DNA from: Galerina marginata
Lineage: Eukaryota; Basidiomycota; Agaricomycetes; Agaricales; Galerinaceae
Assembly: GCA_023014335.1 (NCBI GenBank)
Contig: JAECYW010000020.1
Span: 434,001-498,000 of the forward strand
Direction of reading: 5' to 3'
DNA: 64,000 nt
Under the pieces are notes generated by a model. That model ran no database searches. It worked only from the letters and a program-made list of their open reading frames with translations, and was not told the DNA's origin. Shown here in pieces: positions 22,245 through 34,695 of the stretch. The translations under genes and the position numbers were made by a program. The first letter of the stretch is position 1. Each line of letters starts with the position of its first letter.

Positions 22245-23013
22245 CTAGCTAGTGTGGAAGGATGGTGAACTTCCATTTGTTATGAGAATCATTATTCGAC
22301 TGTGTTGAACCACCAAGAACGACCTGTGTGGGAGGTAGTAAGTCGTCAGGGCTAAATGAAAAACATGTATATAACTGGTGACTAACATCATGCACCAGAT
22401 TCGGAGTATCCACTGTGATAATACCGGCCCTGGCCCAATAAAAAGTCCACCTTAGTGGACCTGTGAGCAATATTTTCGAGCTGACCCGGAAGGAAATTGT
22501 GACTTACTTGCTCGTTCCCTCGGCAGCGTCAATAGTTAAAGCGGAAGACCCCCAGTCATTTCCAAAGTCGCCATGGAATCCAACAGACACAGGGGTACCA
22601 GATCGAACTGCAATTGCTGTGAAGACTGTGTGTTCCGAGATGTAGTTCACAGCCTCTTGAAGCATTGCGATCGCTGACTAGGTGTGCCATATTTATCCTC
22701 GAATATCGTATGTAGAATGGCGGAGTTTTACCTCTTTTGGATTACTAGGCTCTGGTTTTATGGTTGCCTCAGGTTTAGTCTTGATCTTGTCGAGAATTGT
22801 TCCGGTGGTGACGGTAAAAAGGGCTAGGCCGAGAATTACGGCTGGCACAACCTCTGCGCCGCGGCTGTCGAGTGAAATATCTTCACTTTGAGGAGAATCA
22901 AGTTTCTCATTAATTTCACGGCGCCTGTAGGCGGCACCATCGACAGAGTCGGCGACGCTGGACGATATCCAGGTCAATACGAGAAGGAGGATATTTATGG
23001 CGGAGAGTTTCAT
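22245..23013 (-). CDS. Small secreted protein, copy 1, with frameshifted C-terminus
   Basis: Exons on the minus strand: 23013-22732, 22677-22508, 22460-22425, then from 22323. The start is chosen at 23013 (MKLSAINILLL) because it matches copy 2. A signal peptide, a dibasic RR, a hydrophobic Gly-rich stretch (VPAVILGLALFTV) and a C-terminal part (GFHGDFGNDWGSS) are shared with copy 2. Exon 3 is 7 nt shorter than in copy 2, which shifts the last part of the frame; the shifted frame ends at TAG 22245-22247 instead of the conserved end at 22249-22251. The TATA-like box of copy 2 is altered here. I take this as a decaying duplicate, though a protein with a new tail of about 28 residues remains possible. 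Confidence 0.6.
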
Positions 23014-24443
23014 CAGAGTTAGTTTGTTATCGTGTTGACAACGTGTCGATGACTCGTGGATGTATGAGGCGAAAGCATAAATTATCGCCGTTTTCATACT
23101 CGGTGGTCTCCTGTGCGTACTAAGTTTTCTTGGTATCTCCGACTTGCAGAACTAAGAAACGTAGCTAGATGCTAAATACAGTAGCTCGCCTCTATAGTCG
23201 GCTTCTTGTCAAATGACGGCATGCACGTACACTATTCTGCGCCACATCCGTTCTCTCGCCTTGTGTTTGGCCAATAGAAGTTTAAATTTCTTCGAAGCAG
23301 AATTTAGTGCCAAAATATATAAGCAACAATTAGGTACGTGACCGTTCTTTCTCCTCCACCGAGTTAACCAGTTAGTGCTTGTATCGCTTTTGACCTTACT
23401 GAGAATGAAGTTGAAGCCACAGAGCTTAACAACAGCGTACCTTCTTGTCTTAGGACAGGCGATAAAGGGGCGACAATAAAGACGGCAAGTAGACTTTTCC
23501 AGAAACAAATTACTTTACCACATCAGAGTCTTTACACGCCCTCTCGGACGTAGCTTGAGCGTAAGACCGTGACTTTCTTCCGTCCGCCGACCCGACGCCG
23601 ACATGTAGCTGCCCGTAGCTGCTCGTGTAATCGGGTATCGAAGTCGTCCGAAATGGCATGTATGTATTTCGGCTGTTTTCCGCCGCTGGAGCGCTTCGTC
23701 GACCTGACGCGAGATGAAGGGAAACTGACGAGGAAAGATAAGCATCAGCTCGCTGTACATAATAATGCGTACTTACCCTTATTGATGGCTGAAGAAGTGA
23801 GTTGGATGAAGGAAACGTAAGTATATGCGCCAGTTGGATATATGGAGGAAAAACTGACCTTAATTCCCACTGCTTGGAGGAGCGAAGGATGCGCAGGTCT
23901 GACAAGCCGGAATTTTGGGGTAACCTCTCGTGGATTTAAGGGACGGAGTGCTGGAATTTACATAGACCGATAGTGTATGAGAGCGACCGAAAGACAAGTG
24001 AATATTCACCGTGACCTCGTTTCGGGCCCCACTTTGTTATATGAATACGCCGTCGAAACGAAAGCGGCGACGGAGGGAACCTCGGCGCGCGTCGCGCTGA
24101 TTAAATTGGATGTTCCCTTCCACTGGTCTCGTGTCCTTTTTTTGTAATCCAATCCGTCCGGACCTGGGCGGCTGAGGATCGGAGACGCGTCGAGCAGTGC
24201 GAAATCGCGTCGCACGAGGTGGCAAGAGGCAAGCAAAGGTGAATATCTCAACTACGCCCATACCGTGCACAGCCACTGATGGGATCTACGCTATCTAATC
24301 TACCTCAATCTTAATTTTCGGTGCATAAATCAATCCCAAAATCATCTTGGATATGTACTGTAACATTTCGCATTTTCCCTGTTAATTCCGCACTGACAAG
24401 CATTCTTCTGGACATTGATAATCTCCTAAGGCATCAGGCCTAG

Positions 24444-25233
24444 TTAGTGTGGTATAATAGTGAACTTCCACTGGGTATGATCCTTAGGGTCATTATTCGA
24501 CTGTGTTGAACCACTGAGGACAACCTGCAGGGAAATAGTCAGTCGTTAGATTTAACTGAGCAAGGTGTATGTAAGTGGTGACTAACATCATGCGGCAGAT
24601 TCGAAGAAACTACATTGAGAGTACCGCTCCTGGCCCAATAAAAAGTCCACCTTTGCGGACGAGATTACTGTGAGCAACATTTTCGGGCTGATCAGGAAGG
24701 AAAATTGTGACCTACTTGCTCGTTCCCTCGGCAGCGTCAATAGTTACCGCGGAAGACCCCCAATCTTTTCCAAATTCGCCATCGAACCCAACGGACGTGG
24801 AGACACCAGATCGAACCGCAATCGCTGTGAACACTGTGTTTGCTGCGATGTAGTTCACACCCTCTTGCAGCATCGCGATTGCTGACTAGGTAGGCCATGG
24901 ATAGAAAATAATTTAGCCTCGAGCATCATATGTAGAATGGCGGGATTTTACCTCGCTGGGATTACTAGGCTCCGGTTTTATGGTTGCCTGCGGTTTGGTC
25001 TTGATCTCGTGGAGGATTTGTCCGCCGACAGCGGTAAAAAGGGCCAGCCCGAGAATCACGGCTGGCACAATCTGTGCCCCCCGCGCGTCGAGTGAAACAT
25101 TTTCACTCTGGGAAGTATCGATTTTATCATTCATTTCACGACGTTCGTAGGCGGCACCATGGATAGAGCCAGCGATGGTGGACGATACCGAGGTTGATGC
25201 AAGGAGGAGGGTGTTTATGACGGAGAATTTCAT
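24444..25233 (-). CDS. Small secreted protein of unknown family, copy 2 (intact)
   Basis: Exons on the minus strand: 25233-24952, 24885-24716, 24667-24625 and 24524-24444, together 576 nt or 191 aa, closing in frame. The N-terminus MKFSVINTLLLASTSVSS is a signal peptide. A dibasic site (YERREMND, residues about 30-37) could be cut by a Kex2-like protease. A hydrophobic segment VPAVILGLALFTAVGG (about 57-72) could be a membrane or amphipathic helix. The C-terminal half looks beta-rich and soluble (SVGFDGEFGKDWGSS, QWKFTIIPH). There is no Cys-rich pattern and I recognise no family. Secretion is inferred from the leader only. Confidence 0.75.
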
Positions 25234-25305
25234 TAGAGCTAGTCTGTTATCCGGTAGAGGACTTCAAGTTCTGGTTTAACGAAGGGAAGGCATAAGTTAC
25301 CGCCG

Positions 25306-25313
25306 TATTTATA
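25306..25313 (-). promoter_or_regulatory. TATA box of small secreted protein copy 2
   Basis: TATAAATA on the minus strand, about 73 bases upstream of the ATG at 25233. The matching place in copy 1 (about 23091-23098) reads TATGAAAA, so the box has been lost there. Confidence 0.55.
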
Positions 25314-25823
25314 CTCGGTAGTCTCCTATGCGTTCTAAGATTTCTTATTAGTGGGTAATTCCACGTATCTCCGACTTGCAGAACTCTAGCTAGATGCTAA
25401 ACATTAGCTCACCTTAATAGTCACTTTCGCTTCAAATGACGGCATGCACGTATGTTATTCTGCGCTGGGGTTCGGTCAATAACTAGTCAACATATTTCGA
25501 AGCAAAATTTAGTGTCAAAATTTGCTGGATGTATCAGAGACAATTAGAACCGTTCTGTCTCCTACGATGCTCGTCTCGCTTTTGACCTTACCAAGAATGA
25601 AAGCGAAGCCACCGACCGAGCCTAACACCACGCACCTTCTTGTCTTAGAATAGGCTATAATGTGATGACAATAACGATGGTAAGTAAACTTGTCCAGAAA
25701 CAAATCACTGCACCACATCGGAGTTTTTTGTAAGCCTTCTCGGACGTAGCTTGAAAACTATTGCCTTCTGGCACGAAATTTACGAGTACCATTTTGTCTT
25801 CTCTAAGTTCTCTTCTACGCAGC

Positions 25824-26045
25824 TTCTCTACGCCGAGAGGACTACCGCGATGCATACATACGCGGTCGCTTCCCAAAAATATCGACGACTGGCTAGTGAG
25901 AAATTGTGAGGGTCTCGAACGAAGCAGAAGCAAACGAACACGAACACTCATATGATTGTCGGCTATATCAGGCCCTCCTTTCGTGAATCACCTTTCTACC
26001 TCCCTGGTTCAATTCCTGCCAGTCATCTGCCCAATTCAAACCGGG
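25824..26045 (+). pseudogene. Decayed 3' fragment of an NB-ARC/TPR gene
   Basis: The stretch aligns with the last 240 bases of the gene at 26847-30024 (29774-30013), with several indels that break the frame. Shared blocks include CTACGCCGAG, CCCAAAAATATC, GCAAACGAAC and the near-terminal TATCAGGCCCTCC and GGTTCAATTCCTGCC. Nothing upstream of the last TPR is preserved. It lies between small-secreted copy 2 and the intact NB-ARC/TPR gene and marks the site of a lost or partly copied paralogue. Confidence 0.8.
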
Positions 26046-26846
26046 TTATCGAAGGCGATACAAAGATGAAAGGAGCGTGACGGCGGTGGGGCGACTGACA
26101 GCTTCTGTCAAGAAAATCACACTTGGGCTGGCGGAGTTGACGAGCAGACACTCCGAGTCCATGCCATCCGATGCCGAATTACATAACACGGCTCATCGTT
26201 CAGTTTTTGCCTTCACTTCGTCTCAAGATCCACGTCTTCATACTATGGCCTAAGTATTTTGGCCCAGAAATTTTGTCAATTTGTCTACTTGGTTGAAACT
26301 TGGCTGATTACAAGGCTGGACCTCTCCACATGCATGGGAATGAATTGGGAATGAACTTGACAACATTGGACAAGGAAACAGCCCAGAGACAATATGACCT
26401 CGTCAAGCCCCGACTGACACTTCCTAACACGCTACAGAATCTGCACTGGGTCGGATTGAGGAAGTACTTGCTGGCTGGATTCTGCAAGCTAATTCCATCA
26501 CGACTTTCTGGCAGATGGTGTGAACTTGTCCAAAATATCCTTGATGTTTGGGCTGACCCGTAATATCGCCACAAGGCCACTTCTGCACTGGATTTAGCAC
26601 TATCTTCCCGTCTTTTAACGAGGCTTCTGACTTGGTGCCTCAATGGCAGTTGCAATGAAATCTGCGAGCCTCATGTAGCTGCGCCCTCTTATCACCGACC
26701 CACTCGCTCTCCAGTTTGATTATGTCTACTGGTTGTTTCTCTTGGTGCTGTCTGGTCCCTCATTGGAGCTCTAAGAAGCGAAGGGCGGAACCCGAATCTG
26801 ATGAGCCTGTGAGAATGGATTTTGTCTTACAAGGTCTCTAAGACTC
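26046..26846. other. Intergenic, upstream of NB-ARC/TPR gene 2
   Basis: No gene recognised. An 87-codon open frame at 26300-26563 has no similarity to the paralogue upstream of 38699 and is not called. An additional 5' exon of the NB-ARC gene could lie here, because its minus-strand paralogue seems to have one. Confidence 0.4.
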
Positions 26847-29800
26847 ATGCACGACAGTCAGCCCGCACCCGTACTACAATCGAAGGAGTCCACCTGCATT
26901 GAGAACCAAGTTAATAGGGCGAAACCTGATAAGGTGAAAGCACTGATTCCTATCATGCGACCTCGACTTCTTGACGAACGTCTGTCCATAGAAATCGTCG
27001 GAAAATTCAAATGCGGCTGCACCATCAACGGCACAATATATCAAGGCCACGGGGAAGCAGGTCCTGTCAGTATTGAAATCTGCAGCGGGTGTTATACCAG
27101 TTCCGTTACTGCAAGAGGCGATCGGAGTCGCACTGAAAATTATTGACATTTGCGAGGTCAGTTGAATCCTGCCTGTACGACTTGTGAGACGACGATTCAA
27201 CCTATTTTTTTTGGTTAGGAGGCCTCGGTTGTTGAATCAAAAGTCAAGGACCTACAAGACAGGGTTGGTCATCTCATGATCGTTATTGTAGCACACGTAA
27301 CGTCCGAAAATGAGGATGGTGGTAAGATTACGGTGGTGGAACTTGCGAAAGGAATGGAAAAGGACATCAAAAGACTGCTCGGGTATGCCATAATGACTCG
27401 TGCTCGAGATAGCTCCTAATATATTTTCAGAACCCTGCTCTCAATAAACGAGGATTTGACGGAAATCAATGCGCAGAATCGATGGTTGATCAAATTTTAC
27501 AAAGAACTTAATATGGGTACGCTCGACGACTGTATGAACCGGCTTTCAATTGCTCTTGAGAAGTTCAAGGTATGCCTTTGGATACATCATGACCAGAATC
27601 CTGACATCAACATTTTGCAAGCTTTCTAACGATCTCCGCGATTCCGACCTCATTCAGGAAATTCATACCCGCTTAGAGAAAATGACCGATAACGTCGATG
27701 TCATTTCCAAAGATATGAAACATGTAGTCACTAAAGTGGACCATTTCGACGACAAATTGGAGGAGTTTCGCGAAGTCTTCAAGCGATCCGCCACGGTGCT
27801 TCCTTCAGAAACGGTCGTTCGACAAGAAATACCTCTGAAACCAGAGATCTTCCACGGACGGGATGACCTCGTCGAAGAGATTTCACAGTTACTCGTTAAG
27901 GAGGAAACGTCTCGCGTCTGCATTCTTGGCCCCGGTGGAATGGGTAAAACATCAGTTTCGCTGGCCGTCGTTGAATCGCCTCTCGTCCAGGAACACTTCC
28001 CAGATGGAAATATTTTCTGGGTGCCTTGTATTGGAGCAACATCTTCAGCTCTCTTCCTTGAAACACTGCACATTCAGTTGAGCATACCCGGAGATAATCA
28101 GGTTACTCTCGGGAGGATCATTTCAGAACTCAGCACCTCACAGGATCCTCGCCTCGTTATCCTCGATAATTTTGAGACGCCTTTGAATGGGCCAGGTGGG
28201 GCCCAGAAACAGGTCGAAGATACCCTCCGTCGGTTGGTCAAATTAAATCATATCGCAATTCTCGTCACAATGCGGGGAAGTCATTCCCCCTGCCACCATG
28301 CGATCAAATGGCAGTCAAAGTACATCGAACCTACTGATGAAAAATCCAGTCTCCGTATTTTCCAGGAAATTAATCCAAGGTCGAAGGACGACCCAGATCT
28401 CAGTCGAATATTGACTGTGTTGGGGCACATGCCTTTCGCAGTGACTCTGATGGCGAATCTAGCGGAGGAGGGCCGATCGACAGCCAAAGAATTGCTAGAC
28501 GCTTGGTCTGAATCTGGTCCCGACATTCTCTCCGAAAACCCTGAACAGAGTATGAATCGAAGTATTGGCCTTTCCGTCGACAGCGATCTTGTCAAACGGA
28601 ACCCCAACGCGGGCCTCCTCCTTGCGACCCTCGCTTTGCTTCCCGCAGGCACCACCAAAGATAATCTTCGTTGGTGGGCTCCAACACTCCAAACGTCGAT
28701 GATACCGTCTGCCATCGCCACTTTATCGAAGGCAGGATTACTGGTAGAGAATACACAACAGGACTCTAACTCTCCGATTCTGTTCGTAATCCCTGTCGTC
28801 CAATCATTTATGCAGCAGCACGAACGGACCACAGATGAACTACAGAAGCAAATACTTTCTTCATGCTGTCAATATGTACTAGACCATGGTTGCCGCTACG
28901 ACGATCCCGCATTCTCTCACAAATCAAAGGCACTCGCAGCTGAAGACGCCAATATCCAATCGATACTTCTTCGACCAACTACTCAGCATACCGATTTGTC
29001 TGAGAAAATACAGGAAGCTCTTATTGCCTTCTGCTGGTACCGCTGTGACACAGTACCCAATCTTGAGATTGTTAACTTTACAGTGACGGTGGCCAAAGCC
29101 TCTCGGATCAACTTGCACCTAGCATCGGCACTATGGTGTCTCGGCAGGACTTGCTATCAACTTGGCGAATATCGCCGCTCTTACGACCACCTGCAGAAAG
29201 CATATCAGCTTTTTGACACTTTCTCAACGGGTGATCTCAAGCTGCAACGGCTCGGGGGTCAGTGTGGAATTGATCTTGTTCGGGTTGTGTGCATTTCAGT
29301 GCGAGATATGAACGAGGCGGTTTCATTAGCTTTGAATGTCGAGACGAAGTGCGCTTCCCTTTCGGACGATCTTGTCCATGCACGGAGTTTGATGTATGTC
29401 GGGAGGGCGTTGCATGGGGCTGAACGACCAGAAGAAGCTTTGTCCTACCTGGAGCTTGCTAAGACCATGCTGCAGGCTGTGGGGAATGCGCCCAACCTTG
29501 CCACTGCCTACCAGATGATCTCTCGCTTGCATTACGAAGTGAAGAGGCTTCCGGAAGCGCTGGATGCCTTGAAGGAGGCCTGGAAACAGACCGAAAAGAA
29601 TGGTAGGCCATATTTCCAGGCCATCATCTCTCTGGAATACGGAATGATGCTTTTCAGCGCCGACAAAGACGCAGAGGCGTGGAAGTACGTCGAAATAGCC
29701 CTAACGAAGGCCACGCATGTCGGGAATCGGCCCAAGATTGCCCAATCGTTGGAATACATGGGCTATGGATATCTACGCCGAGGCGACTACCGAAATGCAT

Positions 29801-30024
29801 ACGCTGCATACGAGGCCGCTGCCCAAAAATATCTCGCTCTCGCCGATGACTGGGCCAGCTGGCTGGTGAAGAATTGTGAGGACAATGTGTCTCGAATCAA
29901 GCAAAAGCAAACGAACCCTCATGTGGTTGTCGGCTTTATCAGGCCCTCCTTCGACTTTCGTGAATCGCCTTTCTATCCCTCTGGTTCAATTCCTGCGAGT
30001 GATTTGCCCAGTATAAACTCGTAG
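26847..30024 (+). CDS. NB-ARC/TPR NLR-type receptor with helical N-terminal domain
   Basis: Exons 26847-26933, 26992-27156, 27219-27382, 27431-27569 and 27622-30024 sum to 2958 nt, or 985 aa, without stops. Exons 2-4 encode an all-helical domain (LLQEAIGVALKIIDICE, VKDLQDRVGHLM, CMNRLSIALEKFK) that resembles the MLKL/HeLo-type N-terminal bundle often found on agaricomycete NLRs. The NB-ARC has P-loop GPGGMGKT (27928-27951), Walker B RLVILDNFETP, TMRGSH in the RNBS-B position and GLPL-like LGHMPFA. TPR-like pairs follow (WCLGRTCYQLGEYRRSYD, LEYMGYGYLRRGDYRNAY). Exons 2, 3 and 4 have the same lengths (165, 164, 139) as in the paralogue at 35528-38699, which supports the model. The start is tentative: exon 1 could begin upstream. 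The likely role is ligand-triggered oligomerisation leading to an immune or cell-death response; the ligand is unknown. Confidence 0.85.
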
Positions 30025-31282
30025 TTGGGTTTCATCTTCGTACCACCGGAACTTTGATATGTTTGTATTATTGTAACGATATTCAAAAGTTTCGTCAAGT
30101 CGCAATCAGAACCGGGTGCTCTGACTTCCCCTATTGTGTAGTACCAAGGCTCGTTCATGGTCGCGAAAACTGACCTTAATCCCCGACTGCTTTGCAGACA
30201 TTCCTGCCAGCTGCCTGCCCTACATAGGTCGCAAGGTGCATTCCAAGCCAGACAAGAACATAAAGCTTGCTGTGAGTCTATGGCGTTACAACCTCACATG
30301 CTGTAAAATCTGGGTCGCACAAAGTAGGAGACAACGTTGTATGGGGCATTGAGGACAGTTGGAGGACAGTGGGCGGGATCGATGGTGCCGGTGAGCATTC
30401 AAAAATGGGCATGCCATCCCATGATGCGTCGCCGATCAGGCGGTCGCACGGACCGATTTTAACTTTATCCGGAAACCATCGCCGAGACTTCCCAGGCTAC
30501 CGTACGTTTCTGGTGGATCATCAAACGTTGCATCAACACTTGTTCTTCCTACATTAGACTCCATTTCTTTTGCTCTTTGGCATCGGTAGACGAGTGCTCT
30601 CGATGCTCAATCCGCTTCTTGTGACAGTCATTTTCCCTGCTCGATAATTTTCTGTTTACGCCAACACGACTTCTGTTGTTGAACACTCTCGGGAAGCGCC
30701 TCCCATGCCCCGGGGGCGGCGTGCATGTGGGCACGTCGAGGTTCTTTTCCTACGAATTTCTTCCTGTGACATGGATTCAGACGGCAGCAATCTGGAGCCC
30801 ATGTCACGCGCACACCCAGAGAGGTCTCCCTGGCTCGTATGAGTCGTATTTCTACTCCAGTATACTACTCTCCGCGTCACCAAGATCTTCGCAACAACTA
30901 TATGAAAGGTAATCATCGGCCAACGTTAAACGTCCCGTGCGGACCCTAACGGACGATCTCGATTTTAAAACCGAACTCATTCGTCAGACCATTATTAAAT
31001 TTCTGTCGAGAAGCAGTTCTTGGAGAAACATCGGCACAGTCGCTTGCTGGACGGACCGCGTCTTCGTTAGGAATCGGACAAGAGCCTCGCGAAATGTGGA
31101 TCAGCTGTTTCTACCGACCTCTTTTTTTGGGTACGCCAGCAAGACGAAGACGATGCGATGAACGACTACTGACATGCGTCTATGGCCACCTTCTCGCCTC
31201 ATGGAGCTACTGTTTGGGCTTATAAGAGTTTCGTATGGAGGTCCATATTTTTTCTTGATTTCTACAGAAACCCTTTTCACCC
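30025..31282. other. Intergenic between NB-ARC/TPR gene 2 and GH3 gene
   Basis: No gene recognised. A short block (about 30166-30196, AAAACTGACCTTAAT...ACTGCTT) recurs at about 23853-23880. The promoter of the GH3 gene lies at the right end. Confidence 0.4.
31221..31227 (+). promoter_or_regulatory. TATA box of the GH3 gene
   Basis: TATAAGA lies 56 bases upstream of the ATG at 31283, a usual distance for a fungal core promoter. Confidence 0.5.
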
Positions 31283-34200
31283 ATGGGTTCCAAGTCTTTT
31301 GCAGCGCTTTTAGCGCTCATCTCGTGCATTGGGGCTTTTGCGGAGGACACCTTCGGAGTTCAGGAAGGACTGCATTTCTCTGTCGAATCTAGGGCGACAA
31401 ACATCGACGGCTCTGTCCCTACCTACAAGAACCCAAAGGCCGCCATCGACGACCGTGTAAATGACTTGATTCCTCGTATGACTGTTGCAGAAAAGGTCGC
31501 CCAGATGTATGACTCCCTCTCGAGCCAATCGAGACGTTCATATCTGACTTGTAACCTTCAGTATTCAAGGCGATATCAACGGATGGATGAACATGAACAA
31601 TCCCCTCGACGATACTTTGACCTTTAACCAAACTGGACTGGCAAGTCTTCTCTCTCTTTGCCTTGGCTTTTCTAATCAACTTGCAGGTACAAATGATGGC
31701 AACAAAAGGAGGTAGTATATGGGGCGGCTACTCCGTCCCATACGACAAATTCGTATTTGGCGTCACAGTCGGGCAAAAATACCTAATGGAAAATACCACG
31801 CTCGGCATTCCCGCCTTGATCCAATCCGAAGGTCAGTCAATTTCCCTAATCGTCCTATCCCTAACCCATTCACTCATCCTACTCCCCCTTCTAAATCCAG
31901 GTCTCCACGGCTTCACCAACAAAGGGACAATCTTCCCCTCCCCCATAGGCCTCGCCGCGTCCTTCAACCCCGACGTCGTCACCCAAGCAGCCAACATCAC
32001 CGCCTCAGAAGCCGAAGGCCTCGGCATAAACCACATGTTCGCTCCCGTCCTCGACTTATCCCGCGAGCTGCGATGGGGCCGCGTCGAGGAGAACTTTGGC
32101 GAGGATCCGTTCTTGACTGGCGAAATGGGCCATGCGTTCATCACTGGACTGCAGTCCGGCCGCCGCAGAAATGCGAGTAGCACCGCTATTGCTCGTGTAG
32201 CTGCTACTTGCAAGCATTTTGCTGCGTTCGGGAGTCCGCAGGGCGGTTTGTGAGTTAATTTCTGTTGCCATTGACAATTGTTGGGGATTTACTTACTTTT
32301 CGTCAAGGAATCTCGCCCAGGTATCGGGTGGCGAACGCGAATTGCGAACCATGTTCTTGAAGCCATTCAACCGCGCCTGTCTGGACAGTCTTGCGATAAT
32401 GACCGCCTACTCGAGTTACGATGGTATTCCAGCCATCGCCAATTCTCGTACGTTAAAAATCTCATTCTCCTTGAATTTGTGACCTAATAATTACCTCCCA
32501 CCAGATCTATTAACTGACATTGTTCGTTTCTACGCATTTATCAAAGCTAATTTTATGTTAATATTCGCTTCACCTTCAGCTGCGCACCGAGTGGGGTTAC
32601 AAATACTGGGTCACTACCGACGCTGGCTCCGTGGATTTGTTGATCAACATGCACGGCACTTGCGACACGAGGGAATGCGCGGCGAAAGTTGCCCTCGAGA
32701 ATGGAATAAGCGGTGAGATGGGAGGTGGTAAGTAGCAGACCATCCGGATATGGTTCGTTTAAGTTGACTGGTTTTAGGCTCGTATACGTATCTCACACTT
32801 CCAGGTGAGTAATTATTTTATTTTTCAACACACTGAAAGTTCTTAGGAAATAACGATTTCTCCAGCGCAAATTCAAGCTGGAACTGTCGACGTAAAGTTC
32901 CTCGATGCCACAGTCGCAGGAATGCTGCGAGCCAAATTCGCCCTGGGCCTTTTCGAAAGTAAGCTAATGAGTTTTCTTTTCTCTATCTAATTTATCATCC
33001 GCCCTAGACCCTTATCCATATCCCGACTACCAATCTCTCATCCGAACCCCAGCTTCGCGTGTTGTCCTCATGCAAGCCGAGTCCGAGAGCATCGTTCTTC
33101 TCGAGAACCGTCAAAACACCCTCCCACTGAAGAAAACCGCCAACTCCATTGCTATCCTTGGTCCACAAGCTAACCGTGTTTCAGTGAGTAGCCGATTAAA
33201 AGGTTTATTTTATAGCTCGCATTAATTTTATTCGCAGTTCGGAGACTACGTCTTCTTCAACGCGTCTCTGGCGGGCATATCACCGCTCGATGGCTTAAAG
33301 CAGTTCATGTCCAGCAACTCCATTTCGACCAAGATCAACTTTGCTCAAGGATGCCAGTTATGGTCGAACGACGAGTCCGGTATACCTGCTGCTGTCCAAG
33401 CTGCCCAGGCATCCGACGTCGCTGTTGTCATGGTCTGTACCTTTCCTTCTGGAAAAACTGTAGTTAAACATCGCTTCTATTTCTAGGTGGGTACTTGGTC
33501 CCTTGACCAAACTTTGTTGTGGACCCCCGGCACGAACGCAACAACGGGCGAACATGTCGATCTTGCTGACCTCGGGCTGGTCGGCGCGCAGCTTAAGCTT
33601 GTCCAGGCGGTTAAGGCTACAGGAAAGCCAACTGTTGTTGTGTTTGTTAGCGGTAAACCAGTTGCTGAGCCGTGGATCCAAGCGAGTAAGTGGAAATTGA
33701 CGCGATTTCCCTATCCTTTTTTTTTACTCAACCCCATCCTTTAGATGCCGATGCCGTCATTCAACAATTCTACCCTGGCGAGCTTGGAGGTATGTGTTTC
33801 TCTTCAATCCTTGGAATATAATATAACTGGTTTACTTCAAGGCCTCGCTCTGGCTGAAGTCCTTTTCGGCGCTGTGAATCCTTCTGGTACCTATCAACTT
33901 AATTCTTCCAATTCAAGACTAACAAAAGTTGTCCAGGAAAACTGCCTGTATCTTTCCCGCGTGACGTCGGAACCACCCCCGTTTTCTACAACTATTTGAA
34001 AGGAAGCAGGCCGATCGACGCTGGCCAGACAATGGACAACGGCGTCCTGAAATTTGGTCACCAAGTAAGTAATATGGTTTAATCGAACGTCGAGCTTTCC
34101 TGATCTCTGCATCTGGTAGTACGTCCTGAACAGCCCAGTCCCGCTATGGAGTTTCGGTCATGGGTTGAGTTATACCACGTTCAACTAGTAGGTTCGATGA

Positions 34201-34695
34201 TTGCTCTCGCTGAATTTGACTCAATATTCGTTTCCTGAAGCTCTAACATCCAAGTCTCCCCAAAAACAATCAGCACAACTCAAGACTTTACAGTTACCGT
34301 CACCGTACGTAATACAGGAGCGGTGGCTGGAAAGGAGGTTGTGCAGGTGAAATCACAGTTCGTTCTTCTCGAATAGAGAGGTTGATTAAAAATTTAACAG
34401 GTGTACATGACGGACGTCGTAAGTTCGGTTGTCACTCCAAACCAACAATTAGTCGGATTCCAGAAGGTCAACATCCCGTAAGTAACATCGGTGCCAGAGC
34501 CGGAGGAACAAGCCTCTAACCATGGTTTTATTTGACAGCGCTGGCGGATCGGCTACCGTTTCGATCAAAGTACTCTCATCTCAACTGGCAGTGTGGTCCC
34601 TACAAAATTCGTGGGTGGTCGAGCCTGGTGCGTTCACTATCAAAGTGGGAACGAGCGATCAAAGCTTTGCTTCGACCACTCTGACGGTGCAGTGA
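31283..34695 (+). CDS. Secreted glycoside hydrolase family 3 (beta-glucosidase/exo-glucanase type)
   Basis: Secreted enzyme that removes terminal beta-linked sugars from plant or fungal glucans or xylans; the exact substrate cannot be read. Residues 1-20 (MGSKSFAALLALISCIGAFA) form a signal peptide. The GH3 N-terminal domain shows SIWGGY, SEGLHGF, FAPVLDLSRELRWGRVEENFG and FGEDPFLTGEMGHAF. The nucleophile Asp is in WVTTDAGSVDLL (about 32608). The C-terminal domain includes LLENRQNTLPL, then a fibronectin III-like end (VRNTGAVAGKEVVQVY). First exons: 31283-31506, 31562-31640, 31687-31831 and 31901-32249; more than ten further short exons lead to TGA at 34693-34695. The intron at 31641-31686 seems to be of the GC-AG type (GGACTG/GCAAGT). 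No disruption was found. Confidence 0.9.

Larger units (their letters stand above)
21240..25753. repeat. Tandem duplication carrying two small-secreted-protein genes
   Basis: Copy 1 is about 21240-23558 and copy 2 about 23940-25753. Both hold the gene in the same minus orientation with flanks on either side, including a shared block at the right end (CTCTCGGACGTAGCTTGA at 23539 against CTTCTCGGACGTAGCTTGA at 25736). About 380 bases between the copies (23559-23939) are unique and hold no convincing gene. Divergence is marked, so the duplication is much older than the chromovirus insertion. Confidence 0.7.

Noticed and set aside
26300..26563. 87-codon frame upstream of NB-ARC/TPR gene 2
   Set aside because: Not similar to the matching region of the minus-strand paralogue and no link to exon 1 by splice sites.
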